Part shown: positions 21,401 through 32,308 of the stretch, one piece after another | Layout: every line of letters starts with the position of its first letter | Position numbering within the stretch: position 1 is the stretch's first letter | Origin: Luidia sarsii | Taxonomy: Eukaryota; Echinodermata; Asteroidea; Paxillosida; Luidiidae | DNA length: 64,000 nucleotides | Direction: 5' to 3' | NCBI GenBank assembly: GCA_949987565.1 | Contig: OX465105.1 | Span: 15,952,159-16,016,158, forward strand | The notes under the pieces: generated by a model | Databases searched by the model: none | Seen by the model: only the letters and a program-made list of their open reading frames with translations | Told to the model about the DNA's origin: nothing | Program-made: the position numbers and the translations under genes

Positions 21401-24400
21401 GACCGCAGAGCAGAGGACAGCCTTCCAGTTTTGCTTGATATCGGGGTGCTGCCACCACCTGCCAAGTCAAGTTGAACAAAGAACGATTGACTTCAATTGA
21501 AAAAAAAAAGGTGCATCCCCTTTGTGTGATGCCGTTGTCATGCCAAAAAGTGTCCGCTGGTCCAATACAGGCAGTAGTGTAAGCACAGTTGACAAGGACA
21601 CTATTTGGCATGTATTATACGTACCAAAAAGTGCCTGCTGCTAAAAAGTATCCGCTCAAGAGTGGGAATACTGTCCGTTTTTAGCAGGGACACTTTTTGG
21701 CATGAAACCGGAACTGATGTAGCCAGGTTTACAACAATTGGTCGTTTGCATCTGAGTGCTTCGGATTGACCACCCCCACCCCGGCAAAGATTGGTTGACT
21801 ATTCAGAAAGGCCACCATCCTAGGGCTGAAAAGCTCAGATGGTAAGACCACTGGTAGTAGAGGTCTCAGATTCAAGTCTTGGTCCGGTCCAAATTTTCTT
21901 TGCAAATTTCATACATCATTTATACTTTTCCCAATCACTTTTCTCTTCTTTTTTTTATTGTTGGAAAGTAAGAATGGTAATCTTGCCAATCATGTGGAGC
22001 TCAGTCACTTCCAAGGTGCATAAAAAAAAAGAGGTTATTGTGTGTGGAACAAATTGCGTCTTATCAACCACTGAACAAGTAAGGTTGGTTTCAAATCAAG
22101 CAGCAAGCACTTTGTTGCATCACAGATAAATGATTTTGTGTTGAGGAGATTGTAATTCAATCAGGGTTTTTTTTCCTGCTGGACTAAAGGCCTCAGAAGC
22201 TTGCAGGACAATAGTATTGATTCATAGAGCAAGATTGATTGATTGAAGTCTGGAATTTTACGGTGAACTGCTATCCTGAATGGCTACTTGACATACCAAG
22301 CATTTGCTGTCGGAGGTGCATCATACTCGGACACTTTGAAGGATTTGCTCGCTTGATACTCCTCTTCTGAGCCATTAATGAGGGGCTGAAATAAGAACCA
22401 CACAGAAAAGTCAGCAGCCATTGGTACAGAGTTAGACTACAAACTGACCAGAAAGGCACACACGTTAGCCCAAGTTTAGAAAGTGCAAGATGTTTTTTTT
22501 AAATTAGCCAGTTAGCAGGACGTTTCTAAAAGCCGTACAATCTTCTGCATTTCATACGCTACGTTTTGCCTCTCTGAAAGGTCCTGCTGGGATCCACTTG
22601 TCAGGCCGTCTAACATTCTGAATCAAAGAATCATAAGGTGCAAGACGGTCTGATGTATAATCCATACAGGACCTTCCTCAAAGGCAAAACGTGACCTAAG
22701 ATGGCGTAATGAGGCGTCTTACTCTAAAAGTGTTTTTTTTAGTAAACCGCGTCGAAAGTCAAACTATTGTAAAAATGCATGTCAAAATCAATTTAATTTG
22801 CATTTTCAGAAGGTTTATGTATTAGATAATCACCTGTCTGAAGGATTTTTTCAACAAATGTCTGTAAATATTGAAAAATCAGGGAATTTTTAAGTGTGTC
22901 TGTGCATACGCTACAATCATGGTTGGCGCACCATGTGCAAGACCTCAAACTTTAGAGCCGTTTTTCTCGAAAAATGGTTTCCGTGACTGCGCGATGCCTC
23001 ATCTTATTAATTTCTCGCGCCGTAACTTTGGATTTCAGAAATAATTTTGATATCATTGGAAAGCTGATGAGGTACTCTTTGCAATGGTGGAAACATTTTG
23101 AAAACTCAAATAGGACGAGAAACCTCATTACGCCATACCAGGTCACAAATGCCTGAGTTTGAAACACACCACCGCAGACACTGGCAGAGCATTTTCTGAT
23201 ACTTGACTCATCTCATAAACAAAGATCAAAACTTGATCACTTGAAGAGTACTACCTAAGAAGTAAAAGTGGCAAGTGCGTCATACATTTGTGCAGCTGCA
23301 AAAAGGCCGCCGGATGTAATGGAGGCAAGCATCAGAACCAAAAACGCGTTGATGAACATTAAGTGCTGTAATGTACAAACAGGCAAGCAGTGTTGCAGAA
23401 CTCATTCCTGAGTACACAAGCCAAAGTACAGTAGTTGGCCATGAGCATGGATAATGTGATACTTTTCCCATGGGTCTGAGTTCATGGAAATCAGAACAAG
23501 CATGAACAGTGAACAACCAGTCCTATGTCAAAGTACAAGTGCTCAGCCATGACTATGAGCACGAATACTTTGCCATGAAAATAGGATTGAGTAAAATGGT
23601 CGATCATGGGTACAAGTGCAATCCCAAGCACTTGGCTATGATGAGTATGCTGAGCACGAGTACTTGCTCATGAGTAGTGTAAGGTAAAAGGCAAAAGTTA
23701 TGCAAATTTACACGACTACAGTACAAATGCAGGAATTGTCTTTGTGGAGATGAGTACGTGAGTGTGAATTAGGCCTACTTTTCCAATGTTTGTTTGACTG
23801 CACTTGTAAAACAAATTTGGATATTGACTCATTATTGAGAACTGCAACACTGCAGACAAGCTTCTGTACGTTTTGACACGGCAAAAATGGAGATTTAACC
23901 AAGACTGGCATTGCTTATTACAGCGTGGCATGTTTTGCTAAAAAAAAATTAGAACAGGTTAGTCCAAAAGAATTTGCCCCACTCCTTCAAAGCCAATAAA
24001 TGGAGCAAAGCTTTTCTCGAGCAACACATTTTTTTAATGCCTGGGCACCGCCATCTGTTGAGCTCCACAGGATGCAAACGTGTTGACATGAAATCAATTT
24101 GCAATCAACATCGGCAAAAAGAAAGGAAAAAAAACCCAAAATTCTGAGCTGCTGTTTTTTTCCACTACTGAAAAACACCTGTTTCACAACTGCGCATATT
24201 GATAACAATTATGCAAATGAGATAAAAACATGAGTATGCAAATGACCCTTGGCACATTTCATCCAAGCATGCATAAACTGATAAAGGCTTGTGTATACAT
24301 GTGTGTGTAACTTAGGATTACCCAATTTTCATCTGTCTGACAATGATTAAAGTGACACCATGTGTGACCAAATTCATGCGTCTCATGATGACCAAACCAC

Positions 24401-25767
24401 CTGGATAGTACATGTACATAAATTCACTCGTATTGCCATGGTTAAGTGCCATGTAAATTGAGAATTATCACGACAATTCTTAGTCTAAGGTTAGTGATAT
24501 GACCTGCATTAAACCTAACCCAGTCCAAATAAGCAGATTCCAGGTTTTAAAGTTGAAACTTGATGGCTCATACAACAGCCCTACCACCTTGTACAAGTGG
24601 TTGTGGAATTGTTCTTACAGTGTCAGCGTTAACATCCCTAACGCTACCTGAACTCCCAAATGACCACAACCATTCTTTGATATACCGTACAAAGTATTTG
24701 GGCTCTATAAAATAAAGCAAAAAACTGACTGGGAACTTTTGAACAATTGATGTTGAGAAATGGCAAAGAAATTTTGACTGGACAAGGACGTGAACCTGAA
24801 ACCTGTGGTTTTGCATACCTACTGTACCATCAGTGTTCTTACCATCTGAACTATTCGACACTTAGATGGTGGCCTTCCCAAAGAGTCAACTATCTCTGCC
24901 AGGTTGGGGCCACCAGTCAGAGGCATTTAACCATTTTTCCTTTATTTTGTTTGATTTAAAAAGCCTAATAAAAGTGAATGAATTCCATTAAAGTTGATTT
25001 CAATGAGCTTGAATTATGGGTAGGACTATAAAAAAAATTAAAATTTAGATTTTTGGTTATATCTTAAATGACCTTTAAATATCTCTGCCCTTGAGACAGG
25101 TCCTGCTAGGATCAAAATCTGAATTGTTGGAAACTTGGAATCATCAAAATCTAGAAAATGTAGAGGGCCTCACAAATTTCAATCTTAACAGAACATTTCG
25201 CAAAGGCAGAATTAGAATGTATATTTGTCTAAAACCCTTCAAATAACTGAAAAAAATAACATTAGATGTCAAAGTTTTAATAGTTTTTGGAACTGAGTAC
25301 TGTACTTCGGTGGAACTTCACAGACCCTAAAGAGGGACTATAATTAGACACTTGGAATCTCTCTGCTTTGACAGCAGAAGCTCAAGGGCTAGGCTTAGTG
25401 CAAGTGACTACCGTATAATACCCCGCATGCAGACCATCAATGACAGTGGTGCGCGTCCCGATCTACCCCACCTGAATGCCGGCCACACACATACACACAT
25501 GTATACATGTACCTTTCTCTCGCACTGAAATGGCAAACAGAAATACACAAAGGAGGGAGACATGAGGATTAGGAGTCGACGGAACTGTTTACAGCCCACG
25601 CTCTTGGAGAAGACGGAGTAAACGGAAAACAGTAACGTAGACATGTAGACCTTGTAGCTGGACGATGCTGGCGGCCGCTTGTCGTCGCTCCGTTTCGCGC
25701 CGAGGTCTTCAAGACCCACCGCTTCTCCTGCGGAGGGCGGGGCTCCTTCCTGATAAGACATTTCCAT
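18359..25767 (-). CDS. TMEM134: TMEM134 (transmembrane protein 134)
   Basis: Six exons join in phase: 25767-25651 (tentative), 22385-22297, 21458-21382, 20080-20039, 19534-19478, 18447-18359, giving 156 residues. Exons 2-6 carry the family signature: WWQHPDIKQNWKAV, a first membrane segment around LCSAVMLIVGILIMAAGIV, a short loop, a second membrane segment ASVIFIIIGFLFFVPG, then LYHTGYIYFAAKGMRGFEM. Human TMEM134 has the matching order WTQHP...two hydrophobic segments...FVPG.YHV..IY.A.KG.RGF. It is a small membrane protein of uncertain function. The human protein is 195 residues, so N-terminal sequence may be missing here. Exon 1 is the weak point: the donor at 25650 (GTCTAC) is poor, and a better donor (GTGGGT, after GAAGCG) lies earlier in the same frame and phase. 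Confidence 0.85.
18985..19215. repeat. Inverted repeat element related to 2590-2745
   Basis: The left arm CAGGCACAATCGGATGTCTG TGTGGCTTTTGTTATG faces the right arm CATGATAATAGCCACACAGA CAGGTTTGACT. The interior contains GTTTTAAAGAAAGACTCTTTTC, also present in the 2590-2745 copy. It lies in TMEM134 intron 5. Confidence 0.6.
19478..19534 (-). CDS. TMEM134: TMEM134 exon 5
   Basis: 57 bases, acceptor CTACAG and donor GTAAGT, encoding HIASVIFIIIGFLFFVPG, the second membrane segment. Confidence 0.88.
19580..19690 (+). repeat. Family H half copy
   Basis: CTTTGAGAAAGGTCTTGCTA, GGATCGAAACGCCAGGCCC and the tail CAGGTCATTTTAGTCAGTGA GCAGTTTG. It serves as the uninterrupted reference for the insertion described at 20979-21303. 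Confidence 0.75.
19740..19797 (+). repeat. Family F fragment
   Basis: TCATTACATGGTGTCACTGC then AAATTTCTTCC, preceded by GGCTCTTCTCAGATAAAGCC: one arm end only. It lies between TMEM134 exons 4 and 5. Confidence 0.55.
20039..20080 (-). CDS. TMEM134: TMEM134 exon 4
   Basis: A 42-base exon, acceptor ATGCCAG and donor GTGAGT, encoding the end of membrane segment 1 (IMAAGIVFEAVHK). Confidence 0.85.
20307..20395 (-). repeat. Family H half copy (reverse)
   Basis: AGTGATATACAAAAATGTTG, CAAACTGCTTATTGACTAAA, then GGGCCTGATGTTTCGATCC TAGCA; truncated inside the core. Confidence 0.7.
20925..21345 (+). repeat. Family H copy interrupted by a family F element
   Basis: Core GAGAAAGGTCGTACTAGGAT CGAAACGTCAGGCCC and GAGATTTATGTATTGCAGGT CAT, then resumes after the insertion as CATTTTAGTCAGTGAGCAGT TTGCAAC. 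The two halves join to the same sequence seen intact at 19580-19690. Confidence 0.8.
20979..21303. mobile_element. Family F foldback element with 12-bp target-site duplication
   Basis: ATTGCAGGTCAT at 20979-20990 and 21292-21303 flanks the insert, whose ends are CAATATAGAAAGGTTTGCAG and AAAACCTTCCTATATTG. Inside, the arms GGTTCTGAAAAGAACC face TTCTTTTCAGAACC. The centre has CTGATGA (21182-21188), a hairpin ACCAG/CTGGT, and CGGAACGTCGAG (21207-21218). Confidence 0.87.
21382..21458 (-). CDS. TMEM134: TMEM134 exon 3
   Basis: 77 bases, acceptor TTGGCAG and donor GTGAGT. It encodes WWQHPDIKQNWKAVLCSAVM and then LIVGI, the start of membrane segment 1. Confidence 0.88.
21792..21960 (+). repeat. tRNA-derived SINE, copy 6
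   Basis: GGTTGACTATTCAGAAAGGC CACCATC, GGGCTGAAAAGCTCAGATGG, B-box ATTCAAGTCTTGG, tail AAATTTTCTTTGCAAATTTC. In TMEM134 intron 2. Confidence 0.75.
22297..22385 (-). CDS. TMEM134: TMEM134 exon 2
   Basis: 89 bases, acceptor TTTCAG and donor GTATGT. It encodes PLINGSEEEYQASKSFKVSE and ends at a split Trp codon that leads into the WWQHP motif. Confidence 0.75.
22575..22690. repeat. Family H decayed copy
   Basis: CTCTGAAAGGTCCTGCTGGG ATCC then GTCAGGCCG, and a reversed fragment ACAGGACCTTCCTCAAAGGC at 22667. It is directly followed by the MITE at 22691. Confidence 0.55.
22691..23146. mobile_element. 456-bp MITE with GTGACC ends
   Basis: The left end GTGACCTAAGATGGCGTAAT GAGG is matched by the right end CCTCATTACGCCATACCAGG TCAC. 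The interior carries TTGATATCATTGGAAAGCTG ATGAGGTA and no gene. The terminal GTGACC and the GTAATGAGG recall the 35946-36191 and 52343-52598 elements, so they may form one superfamily. It lies in TMEM134 intron 1. Confidence 0.75.
24720..24890 (-). repeat. tRNA-derived SINE, copy 7 (reverse)
   Basis: AAACTGACTGGGAACTTTTG, AAAGAAATTTTGACTGGACA, GAAACCTGTGGTTTTGCATAC, ACTTAGATGGTGGCCTTCCC: tail, B-arm, anticodon arm and lead in reverse order. In TMEM134 intron 1. Confidence 0.8.
25093..25215. repeat. Family H decayed foldback
   Basis: TTGAGACAGGTCCTGCTAGG ATCAAAA on the left and GAGGGCCTCACAAATTTCAA, CAGAACATTTCGCAAAGGCA on the right. Both arms are heavily mutated. Confidence 0.55.
25651..25767 (-). 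CDS. TMEM134: TMEM134 exon 1 (tentative)
   Basis: ATG GAA ATG opens a frame reading MEMSYQEGAPPSAGEAVG to PPASSSYK. Both the donor used here and the alternative GCG/GTGGGT are phase 0, matching exon 2, so sequence alone does not decide. An in-frame stop lies upstream. Confidence 0.45.
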
Positions 25768-25936
25768 CCTCGCGACGACCCTGTCCTGATCTGAAGTCTG
25801 ACAACAACACCTCTATGTACTGACAAGGTGAAGGTGGAGGGAGGGTATCGCCGGAGTCACTCGAGCTGGAGAATCTGGCAGAGAAGCCTTTCAAAACACA
25901 CTTTAAATTTTGGTTTGACTTTAAGCACCGGGGATA

Positions 25937-26365
25937 ATGAATGATCGTTCTCAGCTGTGTTCTGGGTTGTTCAAATCATCTCTGTTGAGATCAAGTTCCC
26001 TACTGTCATTCTGCAGCTTGTATCCAAGTCAGTTTTCCTTCACTTCGTTTCTTGACGAATGTCCCTGGCTGACAAAGTATACCAAATCCTGCCTCTCAGC
26101 ATCTGAATGTTTGGAGACACCAATTCCCCAGGTTCCTTGTGTCATTACAGACGGTCTCCGCAGTAAATCCAGGCTGGGCAGCCTCCCTGCATCCCCGCGT
26201 CACTCAGGCAGCGTGATGCACCCGACACAGGATCCCGTCACGGTCAGGAACAAACGCAGAGAGACAGTGGTACTCCTGGTGCCTGCAGTGTCCTACTCCA
26301 TGCACAGAGCCCCAACCGCTCCCTTTAGTAGTGGCTTTGTGGCTTATGCTGTAGTCACCTGTTAA
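25937..26365 (+). other. Open reading frame of 142 codons, uncertain
   Basis: This frame begins MNDRSQLCSGLFKSSLLRSS, about 170 bases from the TMEM134 start and divergent from it. It contains SRLGSLPASPRHSGSVMHP and RNKRRETVVLLVPAVSY. I recognise no family. The second half is richer in GC than its surroundings, which is weak support for a real exon. Confidence 0.2.
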
Positions 26366-27461
26366 AGAATGTATGCGGCGCATTCTCAGTTCCCACTCCT
26401 CTCTCCCAACACCCTCCTAAATGGGAAGAATACTGGCTATTCACTGTACCCCAAGGACAGGGGTAGCACAATAGCCTATTTTTGTTGTGCTGCCTGTTGC
26501 AATCAATACCACTTTTTGTGTGGATGCACTTAGCCTCATCAGTGCAACTGAACAGCGTTTCATCACTGGAGTGAAATGGCATGGTACTGTAGGGGCTGGG
26601 TCTAACCCTTATCTATTACATACTGAGTATCACATGATCCTATCCCTTCTCACTATTTAGTAATGGCCAATCAATTCAGACAACAGAACAGGTGTCAGTT
26701 GCATATACCGGGTATTTGCATCTTGGTTATGCAGGAGCAAGGGGGGATTTCTGTACATGTACACTTACCTTACAATTTACATGGACATGGATGCCTGGAT
26801 AAAAACAGCTCTTACAACCTACTTAGGCTGTATACTTTTAAGCTCTGCAATCAATGTACATGTGTGTCACTCATTTCATTTTATGCAAGATACAAGTAAG
26901 AAATTCACATAATTTATGTCACTATGCAATTTAAGGTTTGACATTCCGTAGCACTCTGTACTACATATATATATATGTACAGCACAACCAACATTTACCA
27001 ATAATCAATATACCATTTAACCAAGAATTTAGCTTTATACTGAAATGAAAGTTAAATTCCAATGTAAACACCGTATATTCAAAGTTGGACAGTTTCCAAT
27101 GAAAGCAGGGAAGATGGGCAGTACATGGTACATGTGTACACAGTACATGTGCCCAGATGGACAGCACCTGTAGATATATTAATTTATTATAGTCTGGACC
27201 TGTAAGATTTCACTTTCATTGCTAACAACTTTCAAGATTTCAGTGGCAAAATAATCAAGTCACTCTATAAAATTGAACAGAATCACCATGAAATGTATTG
27301 TACAGTATCCACAGTACATGTACATGTACATTGTACACATTGATTGTATCATGGAGGTATTGTATTAACTGTCACATGTACTCCCTCATTAACATCAGCC
27401 CGGTACGACAATCAAAATATATTTTTTAAAGGGAGTACAAGGGCTACACTACAGTTCTTGT

Positions 27462-27600
27462 ACTACTGTACTAGTAAGTAGTAGTACTACTACTAGTATT
27501 GTAGTAAGTTAGTAGTACTGTAGTAGTTCTCAGTACTACTTAGTACTACTACTACTAGTACTACCACAGTACCAGTGCCAGTGGTACTACCACTGTACCA
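27462..27600. repeat. (TAGTAC/TACTAC)n microsatellite
   Basis: Mixed TAGTAC, TACTACTAC and CAGTAC units. It directly precedes the first copy of the duplicated segment. Confidence 0.8.
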
Positions 27601-27615
27601 CTACCAGCTACCGGT

Positions 27616-28662
27616 ATCGTGGGAACCCCCGTTTTCGACGCTACACGATTTCGACGCTTAGCCTTCTAACTCACATCGCACTATGAAAACAACTCCGTAT
27701 AACGATCTCAGACTTCGTATCTTACAGTTGGTTTCCTGCTCTTGTCCGTCACCGAAAATGTGGAAATTTAAGGCTTTTCCAGTAGGCCAAACTCGTGTTA
27801 TTCAAAAAGTTGCTCTTTTGGGGTCTATTTTCCTAGGTACAAAATTGGCAGTTGCTTCGAAGCTCCAGTTTTCTTTATTGTTGGTCCTAAAAAAAATCTG
27901 AGTGTACCATAACAAACCCCAACATCCGTAGAAAAAAAATATATCACGCAACTTGAGGCAGTCCGTTCAGGGTAAAAACTATGGAGCCTCCTATAGGGCG
28001 TCTCGCTTATATATATATATTTTTAAATTTTTTTTTTATTATTTAAAGACAAAAAGTAACATGGCCCAATAGGCTTTTTTTTAAATGAAAAAATAAAAGG
28101 GCAGCTAGAGAAAGTACCAAGAAGGAGGAAATGTGTCTCTGGAGTGACATTGGGAAAGGTCATAACTGAAAAAGCAGCGAGAAAGAGGATTGTGGAGTTT
28201 TTTTTAAACGTCACAAAAGAAGACATCAACCAGACCAATACGTTTTAAGCATAAATTATGAATGATTTGAGGAAAGTGTTAGAAGCAGTGTGGAAAAACA
28301 AAAACAAAGATGAACACAAAAAAACATACAGGGAAGAATTTAATAGTGCCACACAGCATTTTGAGTTAATTTAAGAATTTATTTTGCATTTGGCTACACT
28401 GGGACACCTTACTAAACACCACTGACGAAAATAGGTGACGATGCTTACTGCGCGGTGCGCCGCGGACGTCAACAAAACCGGGTAATCTTACGGAAGTGAC
28501 AGGCTTGATCAACCTTCTCTATGATTATTCTAATAGTCTGTGGTGTGGAAAAAGTGACTGAGACCTCTTTTAGTGTGATACTTTCGTCCACATTTTTCAG
28601 TTTGAAGAAAAGTCCTTATATCGTCGAAAACCGGTTATTGGAGGATACATCTACTACAAAAG
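27616..28662 (+). repeat. Duplicated segment, copy A
   Basis: The start GTGGGAACCCCCGTTTTCGA and many following phrases (AACAACTCCGTATAACGATC, AAAGTTGCTCTTTTGGGGTC, ATCTGAGTGTACC, AGTACCAAGAAGGA, TACTTTCGTCCACATT) recur in order in 29969-31315. An open frame MKTTPYNDLRLRILQLVSCS is partly conserved between copies but not recognised. This copy lacks about 0.3 kb present in copy B. Confidence 0.75.
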
Positions 28663-28692
28663 TACTAGTTTACTGTTTAGTGGTAATGCTAA

Positions 28693-28910
28693 TACTTAGT
28701 ACTACTACTACTACTACTAGTACTAGAGTACGTACTACTACTACTAGTACTAGTACTAGTACTAGTACTACTACTACTATAAAGTACTAGTACTACTATC
28801 TATCTAGCTTTTCATAATAATTTCAATAGGGCTTTAGTTTAGGCCCTAGTACTTAGTAGTAGTAGTACTACTACTAGTAGTAATTACTAATTAGTACTAC
28901 TAGTACTTAG
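28693..28910. repeat. (TACTAG)n microsatellite, interrupted
   Basis: Runs of TACTACTAC and TAGTACTAGTAC around 28697-28795 and 28848-28910. It directly follows the end of duplicated copy A. Confidence 0.8.
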
Positions 28911-29019
28911 GCCTACATTATATCTAAATAAATAGGAAAAACACCATCATTACTTGCAGGGATTTCTCAAATTCTCATAATGTTAATACGGCCTTTGAGT
29001 TTGAAAAAGTTTGATTGAA

Positions 29020-29065
29020 ATTGAAAAGGGTCCTGCTAGAATCGAAACGACGGTCCCTACATGTA
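29020..29065 (+). repeat. Family H fragment
   Basis: AAAAGGGTCCTGCTAGAATC GAAACGACGGTCCC: a single core. Confidence 0.6.
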
Positions 29066-29823
29066 AAATGAATTAAAGAGGAATACCTATTAATATTAGT
29101 ATTAGTATTACTTGTAAGTTGTAGTCACAGTGTATATACTTTTTGGATTCATACAATTTTGGTCAATTGAGTCAGAAAGCAGCTTGATTTATCTAGCTTA
29201 AGATTCTTGTTATCAATTAAAAAGCCGATACAGATGCAAGTTGCTCGGACCTGACTGCACAGTACAAGAGGTTCAGTGGTTCACTTCTTTTAATATTTTA
29301 ATTCTAATCATTTCTTGAACCTTCTTTTAATAAAATTACTAACCTCCCAATTTTCAGACATTTCATACGTAAGGGGCAACCCAAACAATTCACATTGTGC
29401 GGTTTACAGGGGGCCAGCTGCAGACATTTTCGATGCTCGCTACAGCTGTTGTTGAGCTGTGTGTCGTAGTCGTACCAGAGTCTGAAGACATACCTTCCCC
29501 CTTATTCGAGCCATAGACGGGCTCGCACGTATGAAGTCCGACCAGCCTGGTCGGTGTTTTTGAGTACCTTGTTGCGCATGCGCAGAACATTGTTAGTCTC
29601 TATTCAGTCGTTAGGGTCCTGTAAATCGTTTTCCCGAAAGATACTGTAGTGTCTTGTAAATAGCATTCCATTTAGAATATCCCCCATCGAACAATGATAT
29701 GAATAACAATTCATTCATAATGACGATTAAAGGAGCAGGATTTGAGCCAGTCATTATCAGAAGTGCAATCGGAATTCGTATGCATATACTAGTCATACTA
29801 GTACTACACACACTGTTAGTGTT

Positions 29824-29966
29824 ACATGTACATGTACATTGTACATGTACATGTACATGTAGTGTACATTGTACATTGTTCATGTACATGTACATGTATC
29901 GATGCATGTACATGTACATGTACATTGTACATTGTACATGTACATGTACATGTATATTATTGTACA
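29824..29966. repeat. (ACATGT)n microsatellite
   Basis: TACATGTACATGTACATTG-type units, self-complementary. It directly precedes duplicated copy B. Confidence 0.85.
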
Positions 29967-29968
29967 TG

Positions 29969-31315
29969 TATCCCGTGGGAACCCCAGTTTTCGGCGGTAC
30001 GCGTTTTCGACGCTTCGCCTAACTCACATCGCATGTTGAAAACAACTCCGTATAACGATCTCAGACTTCGTATCTTCCGGTTTGTTTCCTGCTCTTGTCC
30101 TTCACCGAAAATGTGGAAAGTTAAGTCTCTTCCGGTAGGCCAAACTTGTGTGATTCAAAAAGTTGCTCTTTTGGGGTCTATTTTCCTAGATACAAAATTG
30201 GCAGTTGCTTCGTAGCTCCAGTTTTCTTTATTGTTGGTCCTAAAAAAAATCTGAGTGTACCAAAACAAACCCCAACATTACGTAGAAAAAAATATATCAC
30301 GCAAATTGAAGCAGCCCGTTCTGAGTAAAAACTATGGAGGTTCCTAAAAGGCGTCTCGCTTATATAATTTATTTTTTATTTTTTATTATTATTTAAAGGC
30401 ATAAAAGTAACATGGCATAATAGGCTTTTAAAAAATTAAAAAATAAATTAAAGGGCAGCTACAGAAAGTACCAAGAAGGACGAAATGTGTCTCTTGAGTA
30501 ACATTGGGAAAGGTCATAACTGAAGAAGCAGTGAGAAAGAGGATTGTAGAGTTTTTTATACGTCACAGAGGAAGACATCAACCAGATAAAAAAATGCAAC
30601 CCCACCAAAAGGGCAAAGAAAAAAGAATCTGCTTCCATGGCTGAATCACAATATTAGCTTGGACCAAGCCGAACAATCACATCCTGCCTCGATGTATCTT
30701 CTGATGTGGAAATTAACAAGGGTAAGAAATGCTGCATGTGTCACTCATAGATACCGCCCTACCGTACATCACCTCTATGGTTTACTTGAAGATCCAAATT
30801 CAAAAAAAGTTAAAAGATATCTTTCACATTTTAAGAAAATTATTTTAAATTTGAATTATTCATCATGATGACTAAATTTTATTTCCTTATTATTATTAGG
30901 ACAGTTTTGATGATTTGGAGAAGGATGGGAAAGTCGGAAAGGAAAGGAGTTGACAGGTGATAACAAAAAGTCAATCCAACTTCATCATCTCAAAGTGGCT
31001 CAGGGCAATGGGACAAAATTTAAAACCCCGAAAGATGAACAAAAACCATACAGGGAAGAATTTTACAGTGCCACACAACATTTTTTTAAGAATTTATTTT
31101 GCGTTTGGCTGCATGGGACAATTACTAAACACCACCGTCAAAACCGGGTAATATTACGGAAGTGACAGGCTTAATCAACCTTCTCTATGATTTTTCTAAT
31201 AGTCTGTGGTGTGGACAAAGTGACTGAGACATCTTTTAGTGTGATACTTTCGTCCACATTGGTCAGCTTGAAGAAAAGTCCTTATATCGTCGAAAACCAG
31301 TAACTGGAGGATACA
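29969..31315 (+). repeat. Duplicated segment, copy B (longer)
   Basis: Collinear with 27616-28662 but with extra sequence at about 30590-30930. That extra part contains an open frame including LDQAEQSHPASMYLLMWKL and VHHLYGLLEDPNSKKVKRYL, which looks protein-like but is not recognised. It may be a decayed element whose deleted derivative is copy A. Confidence 0.75.
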
Positions 31316-31714
31316 TGTACATGTGCAGTACATTACATACAACATTTACACATAAATCCATCCGCAGTTAAGACCCTTCACATCCGGGAATAGAAAATCC
31401 CTCCGACATCAAGCCTGGTTTTAATATTTATTCATTAGGACCATTACGGCCTAATCTCCGCCCATTTTCTTAGTGAGTGTAAAAAAAACTTTGCAGAGAC
31501 TTGTGAAGAAGAATAGCAAATCAGAGCTGTGATTGGCCGTCAACCAAGTAAGTAAGCTGGTTCCCAACCAACGGGACCTTAGTTTTTACAGCGCCAAGGG
31601 CGGGAACCAGTGACCGGTAAAGAAAAACATGCGGCTGGACGGTGTTCTGGTCGGTCGTTATACGTTGGTTTGGTTTTATATCAACCACCCTGAAAATAGT
31701 TCCATGCTGACGAA

Positions 31715-31780
31715 TACCTTTAATGTGAGGGAACTACACGGACGACTGCCGCAATCATGGCAATAGCCACTGCGAAAGTT
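31715..31780. repeat. Single end of the CGCAGTGGCTGTTG hairpin family
   Basis: GAGGGAACTACACGGACGAC TGCCGCAATCATGGCAATAG CCACTGCG is a diverged match to the right arm of the element at 38089-38264. No left arm is nearby. Confidence 0.6.
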
Positions 31781-32053
31781 AAAAGTTTCCCTAAAAATGC
31801 ATGACTTAATAGCGTGTATGTGCGTGTCAACCAGACCACTGTCCAGTGCAGTGTGTTGCTCTGTACAATTCGTACACGCGCTGCAAAATCATGATTTTTG
31901 GGAAAACTGTAGTGTTACTGTTAGTGTTGTACTGTAACTGTAAACTTGTCCATTTTTTTGGCAAGTCGTTGTTCCAGACCATGGATATTGTCTTCATTAC
32001 AATTGGTTGTCTAATTTGGGTTTAGGGTTTTTTTATTCGATAGTGTAATATAA

Positions 32054-32308
32054 TTGCAGACGATCGGAAGAACAGACTCCAGACACAAAGATTGGGTCAA
32101 TGGGGTTCATTGCAAGCTACGATCTTTGGGAGCTGAAGGGCAGGAAAAGAAGACTGTTCTGCTCGTCTCTAAGTCTCAAGACGATAGCTTTTCTACCAAA
32201 ATCGAGCCAAGGGGACAGGGATGGTTTCAGACATTTGGTCTCTTGGGAGCCGGTTTGACAAGTGGGGGAACTGTAGTCTGTGTGAAGGGATCCAAGAAAA
32301 CTAGGTGA
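32054..32308 (+). other. Open reading frame of 84 codons, uncertain
   Basis: The frame reads IGRTDSRHKDWVNGVHCKL and GWFQTFGLLGAGLTSGGTVV and ends CVKGSKKTR-stop. It is free of low complexity. An ATTGGC (CCAAT-type) word lies upstream near 31532. I recognise no family and see no partner exon. Confidence 0.2.
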
